From NCBI RefSeq assembly GCF_024171695.1, contig NZ_JAMTCF010000022.1:1-64000 (forward strand): DNA of 64,000 nucleotides. Reading direction: 5' to 3'. The notes beneath the pieces are model-generated. The model had not been told where the DNA came from, made no database searches, and saw only the letters and a list, made by a program, of their open reading frames with translations. The stretch comes from Actinosynnema pretiosum (GTDB lineage: Bacteria > Actinomycetota > Actinomycetes > Mycobacteriales > Pseudonocardiaceae). A program made the position numbers and the translations under genes. Below are positions 60,021 to 64,000 of the stretch, one piece after another (position 1 is the stretch's first letter; the number at the start of each line of letters is the position of its first letter).

Positions 60021-60742
60021 GCCGCGCCCACGGTCCGGGTCGCCGAGGTCACGTCCGCGCCCAGCCCGCCGAGCGCCGTCGCGAGGTGGTCGACGGCGGC
60101 GTCCAGGGCCGCGTCGTCCACCGGCGCGAGCGCGTCCAGGATGAACAGCGCCGCCGTGGTGCCCCCGGTCAGCGCGGTGCGCCGCCCCTGCCGCCAGTTC
60201 CACCGCCTGCACGTCACCCCGGCGTCGTCGCGCCACACCACCTCGCCCGGCTCCGGGTGCTCGACGACCTCCACCCCGCCCGCGACCGCGTCGAACTCCT
60301 CCGCGCCGGTCGCCCTGACCAGCCGGGCGCTCCCCCGGTACCGGGTCAGGTCCTCGCCCCCGAGCGGGATCCGGTGCAGCACCGAGATCGCGTTGTAGAC
60401 GTCGGTGAGCGCGTTCACCCTGGGCAGCCCGGCGTCACCGCCTGCGCGCCGCAGCAGCGCTTCGAGGCTGTTGCGGGTGCGCTGCGGCTTCGCGCCGAAC
60501 CCCCGGTACGCCTCCCGCCACGCCGCGACGTGCGGCTCCTCCTCCACGGGCCCGGCGGCGAGCAGCTCGCGGGCGCTCGCCTCGGCCTCGGCCACCAGCG
60601 CGTCCCCGAGCGCGGTGCTCGCGGCGGGGTCGATCCCGTCCACGACGAGCAGCGCGGCCCGGTAGTCCGGGCGCAGCGCGAGCACCTCGGGGTCGATCCG
60701 GGCGTCGGCGAGGAACCGCTTGAGGTCGGGGGCGTCGGTCAT
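60017..60742 (-). CDS. B3/B4 (tRNA-binding-like) domain protein
   Basis: A 241-residue protein of the stand-alone B3/B4 family, the domain of the phenylalanyl-tRNA synthetase beta subunit that edits mischarged tRNA. The family blocks are WREAYRGFGAKPQRTRNSLE, LPRVNALTDVYNAISVLHRI and PLGGEDLTRYRG. Later, EPGEVVWRDDAGVTCRRWNW and QGRRTALTGGTTAALFILDA complete the fold. Stand-alone members may deacylate mischarged tRNA or act on free amino-acid derivatives; the role is not established. ATG at 60742 has GGAGA 7 nt upstream. It is the first gene of a two-gene operon with the DapA-like aldolase. Confidence 0.82.
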   Translation of the reverse strand: MTDAPDLKRFLADARIDPEVLALRPDYRAALLVVDGIDPAASTALGDALVAEAEASARELLAAGPVEEEPHVAAWREAYRGFGAKPQRTRNSLEALLRRAGGDAGLPRVNALTDVYNAISVLHRIPLGGEDLTRYRGSARLVRATGAEEFDAVAGGVEVVEHPEPGEVVWRDDAGVTCRRWNWRQGRRTALTGGTTAALFILDALAPVDDAALDAAVDHLATALGGLGADVTSATRTVGAA

Positions 60743-60842
60743 TCGTGGTCTCCGTTCGACGGGCCGGTCGCGCGGGTTCGCGGTGACGTTGCGCAAGGTA
60801 GTGCACCGCCCCGCGCCACCCGCGCGACCGGCGGGCGGTCCC

Positions 60843-62360
60843 TCAGTGCCCGGCGCCGAGCGCGCCGCTGAGCCTGCCGTGCAGGTCGGCGCTGCGCGGG
60901 TTGAGCCCGGTGATCTCGACGGTCTTGCCGCGCTGGGCGTACTTGGTCTCGATCGCGTCCAGCGCGGCCACCGACGAGGCGTCCCACACGTGCGCGGCGC
61001 TCAGGTCGATGACCACCCGGTCGGGGTCGTTCGGGTAGTCGAACTGGCCGACGAGGTCGTTGGAGGAGGCGAAGAACAGCTCCCCGGTGACCCGGTAGAC
61101 CACCGTCCCGCCGTCCGGGGCGAGGACCGCCTCGACCTCGGCCAGGTGCGCCACCCGCTTGGCGAAGATCACCATCGCGGTGATCGAGCCGACCACGACG
61201 CCGATCGCGAGGTTGTCGGTGGCCACCACGCAGACCACCGTCACGACCATGACGGTGATCTCCCCGAGCGGCATCCGGCGCAGCGTGGCCGGGGCGACGG
61301 AGTGCCAGTCGAAGGTCGCGAAGGACACCATCACCATGATCGCCACCAGCGCGGCCATCGGGATGTCGGAGACGACCGGCCCGAACACCACGCACAGCAC
61401 CATCAGGAACGCCCCGGCCAGGAACGTGGACAGGCGGGTGCGGGCGCCGGAGACCTTCACGTTGATCATCGTCTGGCCGATCATGGCGCAGCCGCCCATG
61501 CCGCCGAACAGGCCGGTGACCACGTTGGCGACGCCCTGGCCCACCGCCTCGCGGGTCTTGTTCGAGCGGGTGTCGGTGATGTCGTCGACCAGCTTGGCGG
61601 TCATCAGCGACTCCATCAGCCCGACCAGCGCCATGGCGAAGGCGTACGGGGCGATGATCGTGAGCGTCTCGACGGTGAACGGCACGTCCGGCAGGCCGGG
61701 GGTCGGCAGCGCGGACGGCAGCGCGCCCTTGTCGCCCACGGTCGGCACCGCGAGGCCCGCGCCGACGGTGATCAGGGTGAGCACCACGATCGAGACCAGC
61801 GGCGCGGGCACGACGGTGGTCACCTTCGGCAGCAGCACCACCAGCACCAGCCCGCCGAGGAACAGCGGGTAGACGATCCACGGGACGTCGACCAGCTCGG
61901 GCACCTGGGCCAGGAAGATCAGGATCGCCAGCGAGTTGACGAACCCGACCATGACCGAGCGCGGGATGAACCGCATCAGCCTGGCCACGCCCAGCGCGCC
62001 GAGCGCGATCTGGAACACCCCGGCCAGGATGACCGCGGCGATCAGGTAGCCGAGGCCGTGCTCCTGGTTGAGCGGGGCGATGACCAGGGCGACCGCGCCG
62101 GTGGCCGCGGAGATCATGGCGCGCCGCCCGCCGACGACCGAGATCACCACGGCCATGGTGAACGAGGCGAACAGGCCGAGCGCGGGGTCGACCCCGGCGA
62201 TGATCGAGAACGAGATGGCCTCGGGGATCAGCGCCAGCGCGACGACGAGACCGGCGAGGACCTCGGTGCGCCAGACCTTGGGGTCGCGCAGCCAGTCGGG
62301 GGCCAGCGCGCCGCGCAGGCGGGCGGGCAGGGCGGAGGGGGAGGACACGGAGGGGTTCAC
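60843..62360 (-). CDS. SulP-family anion transporter with C-terminal STAS domain
   Basis: A 505-residue transporter. The SulP signature is EVLAGLVVALALIPEAISFS and IIAGVDPALGLFASFTMAVV. About twelve helices follow, with NKTREAVGQGVANVVTGLFG and MGGCAMIGQTMINVKVSGAR in the conserved core. The STAS domain covers residues 410-500 (YRVTGELFFASSNDLVGQFD, RVVIDLSAAHVWDASSVAAL). It should move sulfate, bicarbonate or another anion, probably with sodium or protons. The GTG at 62360 has no clear Shine-Dalgarno. A leader of about 330 nt, with several inverted repeats, precedes it. It is far from cysCDN, so a link to the PAPS genes is not shown. Confidence 0.88.
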   Translation of the reverse strand: MNPSVSSPSALPARLRGALAPDWLRDPKVWRTEVLAGLVVALALIPEAISFSIIAGVDPALGLFASFTMAVVISVVGGRRAMISAATGAVALVIAPLNQEHGLGYLIAAVILAGVFQIALGALGVARLMRFIPRSVMVGFVNSLAILIFLAQVPELVDVPWIVYPLFLGGLVLVVLLPKVTTVVPAPLVSIVVLTLITVGAGLAVPTVGDKGALPSALPTPGLPDVPFTVETLTIIAPYAFAMALVGLMESLMTAKLVDDITDTRSNKTREAVGQGVANVVTGLFGGMGGCAMIGQTMINVKVSGARTRLSTFLAGAFLMVLCVVFGPVVSDIPMAALVAIMVMVSFATFDWHSVAPATLRRMPLGEITVMVVTVVCVVATDNLAIGVVVGSITAMVIFAKRVAHLAEVEAVLAPDGGTVVYRVTGELFFASSNDLVGQFDYPNDPDRVVIDLSAAHVWDASSVAALDAIETKYAQRGKTVEITGLNPRSADLHGRLSGALGAGH

Positions 62361-62700
62361 CTGTCGTGCTCGGGCACACCCCCGTGGAAGGGGGTGCGGC
62401 GGTGGGGACGGCGGCGCCGGAGTCGGCGCGCCGCGACGGCGGTCCAGCGCGGCGCGACTCGGGCGCGGGCGGGACCGGGCGGGGACGGGAGCGGCAGGGC
62501 CGTGCGACCTGGCCGTGCGACCGGGCCTCGGCCCGCGCCCTCCCGGACACCGGGGGTTACGGCGGGCAGGCCTCGGCGGTGGGCGTGATCCGCTCGCGCA
62601 CGCTCGTCTCCTGCGGGGCTCGGCTCTCCGGCGGAGACCCTGGTCTGCCCCGGCACGACGGCGTGGCGGCCCACGGCCTGCCTCGCCGCGCTGATCCTAC
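62361..62700 (-). promoter_or_regulatory. Long, structured 5' leader of the SulP gene
   Basis: No gene is evident here on either strand. On the minus strand a -10-like TAGGAT (62694-62699) could start a leader of about 330 nt. It contains hairpins such as CACCCCC-N6-GGGGGTG (62377-62396), CGGGCC-GA-GGCCCG and TCTCC-GCC-GGAGA, and the direct repeat GGCCGTGCGACC (62498-62509 and 62511-62522). I could not match it to a riboswitch class by eye. Confidence 0.4.
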
Positions 62701-62819
62701 GTCCTCCGGCGACACACGCGACCCCAGGGCCGCTCCCCCACACGGCCGCCCGCGCACACCCACATGCCTGATCAACACCGTTTCCGCAAGTACCCATGCA
62801 CTGATCCGCATGTCACACC

Positions 62820-62863
62820 GGGACAACTGTCCCACTGGGACATTCCAGCAGTACGCTTGTCCC
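62820..62863. promoter_or_regulatory. GGGACA/TGTCCC operators over a leaderless promoter
   Basis: GGGACA-AC-TGTCCC (62820-62833) is a compact inverted repeat. A second pair, GGGACA (62837-62842) and TGTCCC (62858-62863), is spaced by 15 bp; its right half lies between a -10-like TACGCT (62852-62857) and the GTG start at 62864. This fits autoregulation of the TetR gene. Confidence 0.6.
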
Positions 62864-63502
62864 GTGAGCGTTCGACCAGAGCCGGTCGTGGACGGCCGGA
62901 GGCAGCGGAAGACGCTGCGCACGCGTGAGGCGCTGGCCTCGGCGGCGGTGGAGCTCGTGGTGGCGCGCGGACTGCGCGCGGTCACCGTCGAGGAGATCGC
63001 CGACCGGGCCGACGTCACCCGGCGCACCTTCAGCCGCTACTTCGCAGGCAAGGAGACCGCCGTCCTCGACGGCGTCCGGGCCGACGGCGACCGGATCAAC
63101 GCCGCCCTGCGGGCCCGCCCCGCCGACGAGGACCCGATGACGGCCTACCGGGCCGCCGTCCGGGACTGGCTCGACGACGAGGGCGAACCCGCCTGGCACC
63201 GCCGCCCCGGCGTCCGCGACCTGTTGCGGCTGACCGAGCGGGAACCCACGCTGTTCGGCGCGCACCACCACCTCCGGGCTCTCGCCGAGGCCGAGTCGGT
63301 GCGGGTGCTCGCGGAGCGGATGGGCGTGCCCGAGGACGACCTGCGGCCCGCCGTGGTGGTCGGCGCGGGCGCGGGCGCGCTGGTGGCGGCGACCCGCCTG
63401 TGGCTCTTCGGCGACGAGGAGCTGCCCGTGCTGGTGGACCGCGCGTTCGACGCCCTGGTCGGGGCGCTCGCCATACCTACAACGCAGTGGAGTGCGCCAT
63501 GA
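62864..63502 (+). CDS. TetR-family regulator upstream of an alcohol dehydrogenase
   Basis: A 212-residue TetR protein. The helix-turn-helix is in residues 15-65 (RQRKTLRTREALASAAVELV, ITVEEIADRADVTRRTFSRY-like VTVEEIADRADVTRRTFSRY, then FAGKETAVL). The C-terminal region (RDLLRLTEREPTLFGAHHHL, VVVGAGAGALVAATRLWLFG) is of the TetR_C_17-like kind. The GTG follows TACGCT by 6 nt without a Shine-Dalgarno. Its stop overlaps the ATG of the alcohol dehydrogenase gene (ATGA), so the two form an operon, and the protein probably represses it through the GGGACA/TGTCCC sites. Confidence 0.87.
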   Translation: MSVRPEPVVDGRRQRKTLRTREALASAAVELVVARGLRAVTVEEIADRADVTRRTFSRYFAGKETAVLDGVRADGDRINAALRARPADEDPMTAYRAAVRDWLDDEGEPAWHRRPGVRDLLRLTEREPTLFGAHHHLRALAEAESVRVLAERMGVPEDDLRPAVVVGAGAGALVAATRLWLFGDEELPVLVDRAFDALVGALAIPTTQWSAP

Positions 63503-64000
63503 AGGCTGTGCAGTACCGCGAGATCGGCAAGGCCCCCGAGGTCGTCACCGTCCCCGACCCCGAGGCCGGTCCCGGCCAGGTCGTGCTGGAGGTGGCCGCC
63601 GCGGGCGTGTGCCACTCGGACATCGCCGTGATGGAGTGGCCCGCCGAGGTCTACGGCTACGGCTTCCCCCTCACCCTGGGCCACGAGGGCGTCGGCAAGG
63701 TCGCCGCACTCGGCCAGGGCGTCACGGGCCTGAAGGTCGGCGAGATGGTCGCCGTCTACGGCCCGCAGGGCTGCGGCTCGTGCGCCAAGTGCGCCGAGGG
63801 CAAGGAGAACTACTGCCTGCGCGCCGCCGAGCTGGGCATCAACCCGCCCGGACTGGGCGCGCCCGGCGCGATGGCCGAGTACATGCTGATCGACAACGCC
63901 CGCCACCTGGTGCCGCTGGGCGACCTCGACCCGGTCTCGGCCGCCCCGCTCACCGACGCGGGCCTCACGCCGTACCACGCGATCAAGAAGTCGCTGCCCA
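63499..64000 (+). CDS. Zinc-dependent alcohol dehydrogenase (partial, cut by right edge)
   Basis: The first 167 codons of a medium-chain zinc alcohol dehydrogenase. The catalytic zinc ligands are in AAAGVCHSDIAVMEWPAEVY (Cys) and PLTLGHEGVGKVAALGQGVT (His, Glu). The structural zinc site is GPQGCGSCAKCAEGKENYC with four cysteines. The catalytic domain then continues AGLTPYHAIKKSLP to the edge; the Rossmann domain is missing. It should oxidise an alcohol with NAD. The ATG overlaps the TetR stop, so it is translated with that gene and is probably its main target. Confidence 0.9.
   Translation, partial: MKAVQYREIGKAPEVVTVPDPEAGPGQVVLEVAAAGVCHSDIAVMEWPAEVYGYGFPLTLGHEGVGKVAALGQGVTGLKVGEMVAVYGPQGCGSCAKCAEGKENYCLRAAELGINPPGLGAPGAMAEYMLIDNARHLVPLGDLDPVSAAPLTDAGLTPYHAIKKSLP

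Overview
The window is very GC-rich (roughly three quarters G+C), with GTG starts nearly as common as ATG, a SARP-type regulator, two cobalamin riboswitches and many TetR regulators. This points to a filamentous actinomycete, most likely Pseudonocardiales (Actinosynnema/Saccharothrix-like). That placement is inference from gene style, not from a marker gene. No rRNA, tRNA, CRISPR array or transposase was recognised.

Layout. 1-4.2 kb: the 5' part of a P-loop ATPase regulator running off the left edge, an O-methyltransferase and a small secreted protein. 4.3-8.1 kb: a minus-strand operon of a DUF5132-like protein, an ABC exporter with an N-terminal HMA_2-like domain, and a CPA2 cation/proton antiporter. 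A truncated paralogue of the exporter N-terminus sits at 10.5-11.2 kb with the same upstream region. 8.9-19.3 kb: housekeeping and accessory genes, including TetR/oxidoreductase and TetR/CPBP-protease pairs with visible operators, a YflT-like stress protein, a 3-hydroxyisobutyryl-CoA hydrolase, a STAS protein, an SGNH hydrolase and an MMPL transporter.

19.6-34.4 kb is the most interesting part: eleven plus-strand genes, most with overlapping stop and start codons. They encode a transaldolase, HAD phosphatase, class II aldolase fused to a degenerate SDR, a 1161-residue three-part protein ending in a ThDP enzyme, a GT4 glycosyltransferase, an aldo/keto reductase, a GH13 glucosidase, an alditol oxidase, then CysC, CysD and CysN. 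A SARP regulator and an XRE/NB-ARC regulator follow, divergently transcribed. I read this as an undescribed sugar/polyol pathway with its own PAPS supply. The product is unknown.

39-50 kb: a ROK regulator and MFS sugar permease, an NRAMP transporter, nrdAB (class Ia ribonucleotide reductase) behind a cobalamin riboswitch, a candidate nuclease effector with a possible immunity gene, and a CbiX-like/2Fe-2S protein behind a second cobalamin riboswitch. 50-64 kb: a secreted ricin-type lectin, a phosphoesterase/permease pair, a pentapeptide-repeat protein, a second CPBP protease, a DJ-1/PfpI protein, a P450, a DapA-like aldolase, a B3/B4 protein, a SulP transporter, and a TetR gene overlapping a zinc alcohol dehydrogenase cut by the right edge.

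Across the window about ten genes carry a -10-like hexamer 6-7 nt before the start codon and no Shine-Dalgarno, as expected for leaderless mRNAs.
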